From an uncultured Clostridia bacterium (lineage in GTDB: Bacteria; Bacillota; Clostridia; Peptostreptococcales; Anaerovoracaceae): 5,921 nucleotides of DNA. Positions within the stretch are counted from its first letter, which is position 1. Each line of letters opens with the position of its first letter. This document shows, in pieces, positions 1 through 5,856 of the stretch. The notes below the pieces were generated by a model. The model had not been told where the DNA came from, ran no database searches, and was given only the letters and a program-made list of their open reading frames with translations. The position numbers were made by a program, and so were the translations under genes. The stretch spans positions 1 to 5,921 of the forward strand of contig CAKQGQ010000042.1 of NCBI GenBank assembly GCA_934233735.1, read 5' to 3'.

Positions 1-105
1 GTAAAGCTGATCACACCGATCGCAATCGAAGAAGGACTTAGATTCGCTATTCGTGAAGGCGGAAGAACAGTAGGTTCTGGCGTAGTTACAGAAGTTATCG
101 AATAA
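1..105 (+). CDS. tuf: Elongation factor Tu, C-terminal end (5' truncated by window)
   Basis: Frame 1 reads 34 codons and then TAA at 103-105. The peptide contains LRFAIREGGRTVGSGVV, which is the conserved final beta-barrel (domain III) of EF-Tu, and it ends VTEVIE, as in Clostridia. EF-Tu is the GTPase that delivers aminoacyl-tRNA to the ribosomal A site. The visible part is about the last tenth of a protein of roughly 400 residues, so the GTP-binding motifs lie outside the window. In Firmicutes tuf usually closes the str operon after rpsL, rpsG and fusA. The terminator at 292-315 fits the end of such an operon, but the upstream genes cannot be seen. The stop codon lies inside the left end of an inverted repeat (102-230), so the repeat forms the start of the tuf 3' untranslated region. 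Confidence 0.96.
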   Translation, partial: VKLITPIAIEEGLRFAIREGGRTVGSGVVTEVIE

Positions 106-230
106 ATGCTTGTTAAAATCGCCCGTGGCGTTGTTGGCTGCGGCGTTCTGTGGTACTCATGTACTTCATGTACACTCCGTTCCTCGACGCCTTGCCGCCT
201 AACCACGAACGATTTTTCCTACGCATTTAT
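102..230. repeat. Long imperfect inverted repeat (palindromic element) in the tuf 3' region
   Basis: The outer arms ATAAATGC (102-109) and GCATTTAT (223-230) are exact reverse complements. Inward, AAAATCG (115-121) pairs with CGATTTT (210-216), CGTGG (124-128) with CCACG (203-207), and GGCGT (142-146) with ACGCC (187-191), all sharing an axis near base 166. The centre (153-173) contains three GTAC motifs and CATGTAC twice, so it can fold on itself. As RNA this would be a long interrupted hairpin directly after the EF-Tu stop codon. The arrangement resembles small non-coding palindromic repeats (REP or MITE-like) dispersed in bacterial genomes. Dispersal cannot be tested here because only one full copy is present. 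It could also be a processing or stability element of the tuf mRNA. Confidence 0.75.
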
Positions 231-241
231 CGTGCAGATTT

Positions 242-266
242 TCGCCCGTGGCATGGTTGGCTACGG
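242..266 (+). repeat. Partial direct copy of the inverted-repeat arm
   Basis: The 25 bases at 242-266 match 119-143 at 22 of 25 positions; both begin TCGCCCGTGGC and end CGG. The copy lies 12 bases past the right end of the palindrome. The element is therefore either longer than the inverted repeat or was hit by a second, truncated copy. No coding role is supported. Confidence 0.7.
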
Positions 267-291
267 AATACGAATATAAGCTAAATTGAGG

Positions 292-315
292 GCGGCTCCG
301 CATGGAGCCGCTTTT
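292..315 (+). terminator. Rho-independent terminator after tuf
   Basis: GCGGCTCC (292-299) and GGAGCCGC (304-311) form a perfect 8-bp GC-rich stem with a GCAT loop, followed by TTTT (312-315). It lies about 190 bases after the tuf stop, beyond the palindromic repeat, and before the promoter of the next gene. It should end tuf transcription and separate the two transcription units. Confidence 0.88.
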
Positions 316-343
316 CGATTGCAATTAAACTGAAACAGAATGG

Positions 344-372
344 TTGTTTTTACGGGGGAGATGCGATATACT
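344..372 (+). promoter_or_regulatory. Putative sigma-A type promoter for the large surface-protein gene
   Basis: TTGTTT (344-349) and TATACT (367-372) are separated by 17 bases and match the -35 and -10 consensus well (4/6 or better each). Transcription would begin near 379, leaving a leader of about 60 bases before the GTG start. The position between the tuf terminator and the gene supports the call. A second, weaker pair, TTGTTT (389-394) and TATATG (411-416) with a 16-base spacer, is also possible. Confidence 0.6.
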
Positions 373-425
373 AAAAGAAAAGCCTTAATTGTTTATTGTA
401 TGAAAGTGACTATATGTGAGCACAA

Positions 426-435
426 AGGGAGGTGA
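426..435 (+). promoter_or_regulatory. Strong ribosome binding site selecting the GTG start at 442
   Basis: The run AGGGAGGTGA is close to a full anti-16S complement. GGAGG ends at 432, nine bases before the GTG at 442-444. This decides for the GTG start over the in-frame ATG at 469, which would remove the charged N-region of the signal peptide. Confidence 0.88.
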
Positions 436-441
436 GAAGCG

Positions 442-516
442 GTGAAAAGACGACTACTCAGCATTTTGATGATATGCAGCATGTTTTTCAGCATGTTTCC
501 GGCAGTCTCTTACGCT
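442..516 (+). other. Sec signal peptide of the surface protein
   Basis: Residues 2-4 are KRR, followed by a hydrophobic core rich in Leu, Ile, Met and Phe (5-19), a Pro at 20, and a type I signal peptidase site after SYA (residues 23-25), with mature Glu26 next. The cysteine at 12 is inside the core and not in a lipobox context, so lipoprotein processing is unlikely. Confidence 0.88.
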
Positions 517-3500
517 GAAAGCGGGGAAGCGAATACAAATACTGCTGCAGTGCAGACAGCTGCGGCAAATACCGAGAAGGCAATACGCTTCAATACAGAT
601 GGGATTGCCGGTTACAACAACTGTAAATACCACTATATCTATTACGGTAAATGGAAAGGAAATCCGATCAAATGGCTTGTGCTTGATGATAAAACCAATA
701 CAGGCAAAGACGGCTTTTTCCTGCTGTCTGAGGGTCTGATAGATGTGTTGCAGAAATTTGATGACAAAAACACAAAATGGCAGGGAAGCAGCGCACAGAA
801 ATGGTGCGAGGATTTTGCCGGGATAAGCGGAAACAGTGTGCCGGATGCATTTACCTCTGTCGAGCGTGATGCGATTTTAGGGACGATAAAATCAGATGAC
901 ACATACTATACAGACGCCTACTCTCTTATTTTTCCTGCATATGAAAATATTCTGAATGGTGATAAGGTTTTTTATCTGTCTGCGGAGGAGGCGGTAAGCT
1001 CTAAATACGGAGAACCATTTGATTCAACTTTTAATGAAGACTGGTTGCTGCGTTCTTACATCGATGAAAGATTCGTGGGATATTGCCCAGAAAGGGGATC
1101 CGTTATAAACAAGACACATCACACAAATAGCGAGTACCCGCGCCCTGCTTTTAACCTTGGAAAGAGTGAGATCGTTTTCGCATCAAGTGCCGAAGGCGGC
1201 AAAACAGATGCCGCCACAGACAGTAATCTGACGGCTGTCGGCGACTGGAGCGGCAATACATGGAAGCTGACATTAAGGGACAGCAGCCGGAGCTTCAGAG
1301 CCTCTGCGGATAAAGCAAATGCGAAGCAGGGAGAAACGATTTCTATAAACTATTCCGGTGCGAAAACCGGCGATAATGAATATGTTTCAGCAATCATTAT
1401 GGACAGAAATGACGAACTGCTCTACTATGGACGCATCGCGCAAAACAGTGCAGACGGTACGGCGCAGATTACTGTGCCTGATGACCTTGAGCCGGGAAGA
1501 TATGTGCTCAGGGTGTTCAGTGAGCAGTACAATGGAGAGTGCAATACGGATTATGTCAGCGAGTTTGTGAATCTGAGCTTTTCAATTTCCAGAGGCATTG
1601 ATGAGTCTGCCACGAACCAGATTTCGGGCTATAACGACGCGTGCGGCTACGACTATATCTATTACGGCAGCTACGAGGGAAGTCCGATCAAGTGGCGCGT
1701 TTTGGATAATCAGACCAATACGGGTGAGCCGGGATATTTCCTGCTGTCTGAAGAACTGTTGGGATCAGAGTACTACGGAGGCGTGTATTTTTCCTATGAT
1801 GACATAAACACATGGCAGGGCAGTTATGCGCAGAGCTGGTGCAAAGAGTTTGCAGAGAATTCCTTTACCGCCGATGAAAAAAATTATGTAATGACTGTCA
1901 GCAAGAAAGAAGCCAGAGAGTATAACGAAGGCGGTATTCTTGGATATCTTGAGTCCGAGCTGATAAACGAAAAGGTGTTTTTCCTGTCTGCATATGAGGC
2001 AAGAAATCCGAACTACGGATTTACGGGAGACGAGATGCGTGCGGCCAAATGGAAATACGTTTCAAGGGCATGGTGGTGGATCCGCTCCTATTTTGCCCTT
2101 AACGGAATGGGATACATTGATACGGATGGGAGGATGGCTTACGGGGATTTCCTTGATGAGGATGCCCTGAAACAGAGGCGACCGGCCCGCCCTGCATTTA
2201 ATCTTGACGGCAGCGATATTTTATTCCTGTCTAATGCAAAAGGCGGCAAAGCAGATACAGAAACGGATCCTGATCTGGCGGCCATTCCTGAACATGGCAG
2301 CGGTGAATGGAAACTGACAATACATGACAGAACCCGGACGAACTTTAGCGCTGAAACTAGAGGCAATACAGATGTGGCTGCAGGGAAAGATATCAGAGTA
2401 GGATATTCCGGCGCCAGGAAAGGCAGCAACGAATATGTTTCAGTTATAATTGCCGATGCGCAGGGACAGAACCTGTATTACGGACGTATCGCAGAGGACA
2501 GCGAGAGCGGAGAGGCGGCGGTCGCTGTTCCGTATTCTTTGCCTGTAGGAAAGTATACTCTGAAAGTTTACAGCGAGCAGTACAACGGGGATTACAGAAC
2601 CGATTATGCCAGCAATTTTGTGGAGCTTCCGATTAGCGTAACAGGTCCGGATGAGACAGGACCGCTTGCGAGAATAGAGTCCGTCAAGCGTATCAGTACG
2701 ACAGAGGCTGAGGTGACATTCAAGAGCAATGAGCCGGGGAAATATAGCTATACTCTGGTAGAGAGCGGCAAAGGATTTGGAAGCACCTTTGGCAGCGGCA
2801 ATGGCATTATACCAAACAGGAAGGCGCAGACCATTATCGTCAGCGGTCTGCGACCGAGAGAAGGCTGTGATATATACTTCGCTGTCTTTGACCAAAGTGA
2901 CAATCAATATCCGCAGAAGGTTATGGCGTCGATCCCCGCAGATGTAATACATGAAGTGACGCTGCATGCAGGAAAAGGCGCTGTCATTGCAGAGGGCAAA
3001 GATATTACGCAGTATGCGGAGGGAGAAAATGTCACACTGCCGACAGCAGGAGATATGAGCCGCAGCAGAGGCGTATTCAAAGGCTGGTATACGGATTGTG
3101 ATTTTGCCGGTACGCCGGTAACACAGATCAGCGATACCGATTCGGGCGACAAAGTATTCTATGCAAAATGGGAATGGGACGGACAGGAACAGTTCAGCCT
3201 GCGGCCGGGTACGACCTATTATTTTGACCTTTCGGGGGCCGCAATACCGGGTACGGTCAATGGAGGAAATGCGGCCGGCGCGGTTCCAGTACCGGATCAG
3301 AGCCTGCACTATGTTCCGTTTACCTATGTAGGAACGATCGATGCCTACAGCTTTTCAAAGGAGATGAAAACCACCGACGAATCCGCAGTGGGAAACCAGT
3401 ATCTGCACAGTCTGTTTGTGTCGGACTATAACGTGGTGCATTCTGTAAGCTGGTATAATCTTAACAAGGCAGAATATATTTTCGGCAAATCCTATACCAG

Positions 3501-5748
3501 CGGCAATATAAGCTACACGATGCGAGCACTTTCCGGAGGGAACCGGTATACACTGGGAGGAAAGGAAGCAATCGGACCTCGCAATAATGAATGGGACATA
3601 ATCCTTGATAAGAACGAAGCATATATCAAAAACGCTGATATGTTTTCATGGGTGCAGGATGAATGCGAAAATGAAATTGATAAGATTCTCACCTGGCGCA
3701 CGCTGCGCGGATATAACATAAATGGCGGCACAGTGCGCACTGCCGGCGGCAGTTTTGAAGGAAATATACAGGAACATTACGGCTTCCGGCCTGTGCTTGA
3801 GCTGCCGGATGTGGATGCACTGGGAACTGACGGAATGAAGCCGGTGACACTTGAGCTTAATGGCGGCAGTCTGAACGGCAACGCTGAAAATATTCAGATT
3901 GTTGTTAAAAAAGGCGAGGCATTTACCGCGCCTGCGGCCGAGGGACTTGTCGGTGACACAGGACTTTTATCCAACTGGATCGGAAGCGACGGCAAATCCT
4001 ATCAGCCGGGCGACAGCGTTCCGGCAGAGGTAACTTCACTTACGGCACAGTGGGGAAGATTGTCGGGTGAGATTAAGATTGGCACACATAAATGGAATAA
4101 ACTTTTAACCGATGTAAACTTTGACCTGTTTGTCAAAGACGGCGAGAGCGTGGAAATTACAGCTTCCGATGAAAGCAGCGGAAAAGTTAGAATCGATTAT
4201 CTGGCCAGCGATAAAAAGCTTACCGAAAGCGACTTTAAACAAATGTTGTTCATACAGTATCCGGGCAAATTGCAAATAGGCGATCCATATCTTGATAGAG
4301 ATGGAAGATATATCATTTATGCCAGACTGAACGATGGCTCGGGAAATGTCAGATATATCAGCTCGGATGGCATCGTGGTTGATAATATCGCCCCGGTTAT
4401 TTCCGGAATTACAGACGGCAAGACATATTGCGAAGCACAGACAGTTTCGGTCGAGGAAGCAAATCCTGACAGCATAACCGTCAACGGAAACCCTGTTACA
4501 CTTACAGACGGAAAGCTTACGCTTAATCCGGCTGAAGGAAAACAGACCGTTGTTGTGACCGACAAGGCCGGAAATACCGCATCGGTGACCGTAACCGTAA
4601 ACGACGGACATACGCCGCTTGCGGATGATAACGACTGCACTACGCCGGTTCTTTGCCGTTATTGCAATGCAGTTATTACTGCTGCAAAACAGCATGACTT
4701 TACAGGAGCTTTACAGAGTGATGAAACAGGTCACTGGCATCAGTGTCAAAATGACGGCTGCAGCGTCTGCGAGACGAAAGCCTCTCATACAGGAAATCCA
4801 GTATGGGAGACAACAGAAACACAGCACACGAAGAAATATTCATGCTGTGGATATGTGACAGTAGAAACAGTATCTCATCAGTGGGAAAACGGCGTATGTA
4901 CGGAGTGCGGATATGTTTGCGCACATAGCGGCGGCAGTGCAACCTGCACGGAAAAAGCCATATGTGACGTGTGCGGGCAGGCATACGGCGTGCTTGTACC
5001 GGATAACCATACAGGCAAACTTGAATGGGAGAAAACAGAGACACAGCATATGCAAAAATATTCATGCTGCGGAGCCGTGACGGTAAGCGCAGAAGCACAC
5101 ACTTGGAAAGGCAATCTATGCGAAAAGTGTAGCTATAAGCGTGCGTCAAGCGGTTTCGGGGGCTCCTATAATCCTATTCAAAAACCTGAAATAATCATAA
5201 AAGGCGGCAGTGCTGACCTTGAAAATGACGGCACAACTTTAGTTGTAACTCCAGACGAAGGTATGACCATTTCAAAGGTGACTGTAAACGGACAAGAGGT
5301 ATCGGTCACGGATAACAAAATTACCGGAGTCAAAACAGGTGACAAGATTGAAGTGATTTGCACGAAAATAGAGCCGACGAAAGAAGAACTTGCCAGAACA
5401 TTTAAAGAAAAAATCCTCAACTTGAAGATCACTGTCAGAACTACAAAGACTACGAAGGAAAATATCAAAGTCACAGTCAAAGGCAGTGAGAAATTAGACA
5501 ATCTCGTTAAAGACATTGAGAAAGCAGGATACACGGTTAAATACAAGTTCTACAAATCGACGAAAAAAGCTTCAAAGTATTCCGCAATACTCGAAAAAAA
5601 GAGTTGTACATATACCAATACAACCGGAAAAAATGGCAAAAAATATTTTTACAAAGTAAAGATCATGGTATATGACAAGAAGAACAAGCTGATAGCGGCG
5701 AGTGACTTAACGCAGTGCACATACGGTGTAAGACTGTGGACAAAATAA
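442..5748 (+). CDS. Very large secreted modular surface protein (DUF6273-like, InlB/Flg_new-type, Ig-like and Cys-rich modules)
   Basis: This 1768-residue protein starts at GTG 442, chosen for its strong RBS and an intact signal peptide. Visible order: Sec signal peptide (1-25); DUF6273-like module 1 (about 54-254, RSY at 204-206, RPAFNL at 234-239); beta-sandwich (about 265-382); DUF6273-like module 2 (394-603, WWWIRSY at 544-550, RPAFNL at 583-588); second beta-sandwich (about 622-733); FnIII-like segment (about 740-833); InlB/Flg_new-type repeat (838-910, FKGWY and FYAKW); a divergent third module (914-1125, GFRPVLEL); a second InlB-like repeat (1134-1204); two Ig-like domains (about 1208-1313 and 1314-1388); a Cys/His-rich region (1390-1568); a small beta domain (about 1580-1640); and a lysine-rich C-terminal domain (1652-1768). 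I see no catalytic motif, LPXTG, SLH or C-terminal membrane helix. An extracellular binding or adhesin-like role is inferred from architecture only. Family names come from remembered sequence patterns. The frame is uninterrupted, so the gene looks intact. Confidence 0.93.
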   Translation: MKRRLLSILMICSMFFSMFPAVSYAESGEANTNTAAVQTAAANTEKAIRFNTDGIAGYNNCKYHYIYYGKWKGNPIKWLVLDDKTNTGKDGFFLLSEGLIDVLQKFDDKNTKWQGSSAQKWCEDFAGISGNSVPDAFTSVERDAILGTIKSDDTYYTDAYSLIFPAYENILNGDKVFYLSAEEAVSSKYGEPFDSTFNEDWLLRSYIDERFVGYCPERGSVINKTHHTNSEYPRPAFNLGKSEIVFASSAEGGKTDAATDSNLTAVGDWSGNTWKLTLRDSSRSFRASADKANAKQGETISINYSGAKTGDNEYVSAIIMDRNDELLYYGRIAQNSADGTAQITVPDDLEPGRYVLRVFSEQYNGECNTDYVSEFVNLSFSISRGIDESATNQISGYNDACGYDYIYYGSYEGSPIKWRVLDNQTNTGEPGYFLLSEELLGSEYYGGVYFSYDDINTWQGSYAQSWCKEFAENSFTADEKNYVMTVSKKEAREYNEGGILGYLESELINEKVFFLSAYEARNPNYGFTGDEMRAAKWKYVSRAWWWIRSYFALNGMGYIDTDGRMAYGDFLDEDALKQRRPARPAFNLDGSDILFLSNAKGGKADTETDPDLAAIPEHGSGEWKLTIHDRTRTNFSAETRGNTDVAAGKDIRVGYSGARKGSNEYVSVIIADAQGQNLYYGRIAEDSESGEAAVAVPYSLPVGKYTLKVYSEQYNGDYRTDYASNFVELPISVTGPDETGPLARIESVKRISTTEAEVTFKSNEPGKYSYTLVESGKGFGSTFGSGNGIIPNRKAQTIIVSGLRPREGCDIYFAVFDQSDNQYPQKVMASIPADVIHEVTLHAGKGAVIAEGKDITQYAEGENVTLPTAGDMSRSRGVFKGWYTDCDFAGTPVTQISDTDSGDKVFYAKWEWDGQEQFSLRPGTTYYFDLSGAAIPGTVNGGNAAGAVPVPDQSLHYVPFTYVGTIDAYSFSKEMKTTDESAVGNQYLHSLFVSDYNVVHSVSWYNLNKAEYIFGKSYTSGNISYTMRALSGGNRYTLGGKEAIGPRNNEWDIILDKNEAYIKNADMFSWVQDECENEIDKILTWRTLRGYNINGGTVRTAGGSFEGNIQEHYGFRPVLELPDVDALGTDGMKPVTLELNGGSLNGNAENIQIVVKKGEAFTAPAAEGLVGDTGLLSNWIGSDGKSYQPGDSVPAEVTSLTAQWGRLSGEIKIGTHKWNKLLTDVNFDLFVKDGESVEITASDESSGKVRIDYLASDKKLTESDFKQMLFIQYPGKLQIGDPYLDRDGRYIIYARLNDGSGNVRYISSDGIVVDNIAPVISGITDGKTYCEAQTVSVEEANPDSITVNGNPVTLTDGKLTLNPAEGKQTVVVTDKAGNTASVTVTVNDGHTPLADDNDCTTPVLCRYCNAVITAAKQHDFTGALQSDETGHWHQCQNDGCSVCETKASHTGNPVWETTETQHTKKYSCCGYVTVETVSHQWENGVCTECGYVCAHSGGSATCTEKAICDVCGQAYGVLVPDNHTGKLEWEKTETQHMQKYSCCGAVTVSAEAHTWKGNLCEKCSYKRASSGFGGSYNPIQKPEIIIKGGSADLENDGTTLVVTPDEGMTISKVTVNGQEVSVTDNKITGVKTGDKIEVICTKIEPTKEELARTFKEKILNLKITVRTTKTTKENIKVTVKGSEKLDNLVKDIEKAGYTVKYKFYKSTKKASKYSAILEKKSCTYTNTTGKNGKKYFYKVKIMVYDKKNKLIAASDLTQCTYGVRLWTK
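601..1587 (+). repeat. Tandem protein repeat, copy 1: DUF6273-like module plus beta-sandwich (residues 54-382)
   Basis: This unit begins GIAGYN, then has YIYYG, NPIKW, FFLLSE, a WQGS-AQ-WC segment, KVFYLSA, RSY, RPAFNL and EGGK. A beta-rich half follows with WKLTLRD, YSGAKTGDNEYVS, LYYGRIA and YVLRVFSEQYNG. Nearly every one of these blocks recurs in the same order about 340 residues later. The pattern matches the DUF6273 family as I remember it, common in Clostridia surface proteins and without a known function. The final WxxRS and RP-x-F-x-L blocks are reminiscent of C-type lectin or FGE-like folds, which is inference. Confidence 0.8.
1621..2640 (+). repeat. Tandem protein repeat, copy 2: DUF6273-like module plus beta-sandwich (residues 394-733)
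   Basis: This is the counterpart of 601-1587, with GYNDACGYDYIYYG, SPIKWRVLD, FLLSE, TWQGSYAQSWC, KVFFLSA, WWWIRSY (544-550), RPAFNL (583-588) and KGGK (600-603). The beta-sandwich half then has WKLTIHD, YSGARKGSNEYVS, LYYGRIA and SEQYNGDYRTDYAS. Some stretches are also alike at DNA level, for example TATATCTATTACGG and TTCCTGCTGTCTGA occur in both. The copies are clearly homologous but well diverged, which indicates an old duplication and not a recent one. Confidence 0.8.
2953..3171 (+). other. InlB B-repeat / Flg_new-type domain 1 (residues 838-910)
   Basis: The segment starts EVTLHAGKGAV, has an AEGENVTLP block, the signature FKGWYTD and a closing VFYAKW. This is the usual order of the roughly 70-residue Listeria-Bacteroides repeat, a ubiquitin-like beta-grasp spacer in secreted proteins of Firmicutes. 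It probably serves as a rigid stalk or a protein-protein contact. Confidence 0.75.
3181..3816 (+). other. Divergent third module of the surface protein (residues 914-1125)
   Basis: It begins EQFSLRPGTTYYFDLSG, then SLHYVPFTYVGTIDAYSF, HSLFVSDYNVVHSVSW and a W-R-T-L-R-G-Y block at 1085-1091, and ends GFRPVLEL at 1114-1121. The last two blocks mirror W-x-x-R-S-Y and RPAFNL of the two DUF6273-like modules at similar spacing (27, 30 and 35 residues from Arg to the RP pair). I recognise this unit as recurrent in gut Clostridia surface proteins but know of no established function. It sits between two InlB-type repeats. Confidence 0.55.
3841..4053 (+). other. InlB/Flg_new-like domain 2, variant (residues 1134-1204)
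   Basis: PVTLELNGGSLNG, an AFTAPAAEGL block, SNWIGSDGKSYQPGD and a closing LTAQW follow the same order as the repeat at 838-910. The usual F-x-G-W block is replaced by LSNWIGSDG, so this copy is a variant. It closes the block around the third module. Confidence 0.55.
4786..4914 (+). repeat. His/Cys-rich 43-residue repeat, copy 1 (residues 1449-1491)
   Basis: The unit runs HTG, W-E, TETQH, KYSCCG, VTV, H-x-W and C-x-x-C-x-Y. Against copy 2 (5008-5136) it is identical at 24 of 43 residues with no gaps, and every Cys and most His are kept. The period is 74 residues. It lies in a region (1394-1568) with 18 cysteines and five CxxC pairs (1405/1408, 1440/1443, 1486/1489, 1508/1511, 1560/1563). These could bind zinc or form disulfides. 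Confidence 0.8.
5008..5136 (+). repeat. His/Cys-rich 43-residue repeat, copy 2 (residues 1523-1565)
   Basis: This copy has HTG at 1523, TETQH ending at 1536, the CC pair at 1542-1543 and C-E-K-C at 1560-1563, aligned without gaps to copy 1. The 31 residues between the copies hold another cysteine cluster (1493, 1502, 1508, 1511). Confidence 0.8.
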
Positions 5749-5751
5749 TTC

Positions 5752-5773
5752 CGAGTTTTTGCGAAAAACTTCG
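5752..5773 (+). other. A/T-rich hairpin just after the surface-protein stop
   Basis: AGTTTTT (5754-5760) and AAAAACT (5764-5770) pair perfectly around GCG, and CG on each side can extend the stem past one bulge. It starts four bases after the TAA. It is not followed by a T-run, so it is more likely a 3'-end stability structure than a terminator. Confidence 0.5.
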
Positions 5774-5780
5774 AAAAAAG

Positions 5781-5820
5781 GTACTGTCAAGCGAATTTGA
5801 AAATGTCCCAAATTTTTTGA
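5781..5820. mobile_element. Possible insertion-sequence end remnant
   Basis: The stretch contains TACTGTCAAG, then GAAAATGTCCC, then a T-run. AAATGTCC blocks near TGTCAA are, from memory, like the terminal repeats of some IS21-family elements in Clostridia. No transposase is present and no matching second end is seen. The alternative is a weak hairpin, AATTTG (5794-5799) with CAAATT (5809-5814), followed by Ts. The call is tentative. Confidence 0.22.
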
Positions 5821-5826
5821 AAGATT

Positions 5827-5850
5827 AGCACCGGCAATCCGGTGCTTTTT
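5827..5850 (+). terminator. Rho-independent terminator after the surface-protein gene
   Basis: AGCACCGG (5827-5834) and CCGGTGCT (5839-5846) form a perfect 8-bp stem with a CAAT loop, followed by a run of Ts to 5850. It lies 78 bases after the stop codon and should end the transcript, making the large gene a single-gene unit. Confidence 0.9.
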
Positions 5851-5856
5851 GCTGTA

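Noticed and set aside
106..279. Small protein gene directly after tuf
   Set aside because: The frame coincides with the palindromic repeat and its direct copy, has no Shine-Dalgarno of its own and no known domain. It is best explained by the repeat.
389..416. Alternative promoter TTGTTT - 16 - TATATG
   Set aside because: The -10 is a poorer match and would place the start very close to the RBS. The pair at 344-372 is better, so this one is noted only as possible.
2440..3309. 289-codon open frame on the minus strand
   Set aside because: It lies wholly inside the large plus-strand gene, which has clear domains throughout. Its translation has no recognisable family and is rich in Arg, Ser and Cys, as expected of an antisense shadow.
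914..3816. Target protein of a diversity-generating retroelement, suggested by the lectin-like module ends
   Set aside because: No template repeat, accessory gene or reverse transcriptase is visible, and the modules are internal and not at the C-terminus as in typical DGR targets.
4786..5136. CRISPR-like direct repeats
   Set aside because: The two repeats are coding, long (129 bases), diverged at DNA level and only two in number. They are protein-domain repeats.
5600..5748. Sortase (LPXTG-type) anchor or SLH wall-binding domain at the C-terminus
   Set aside because: The C-terminus is hydrophilic and lysine-rich. No LPXTG-like motif, hydrophobic helix or SLH repeat is present.
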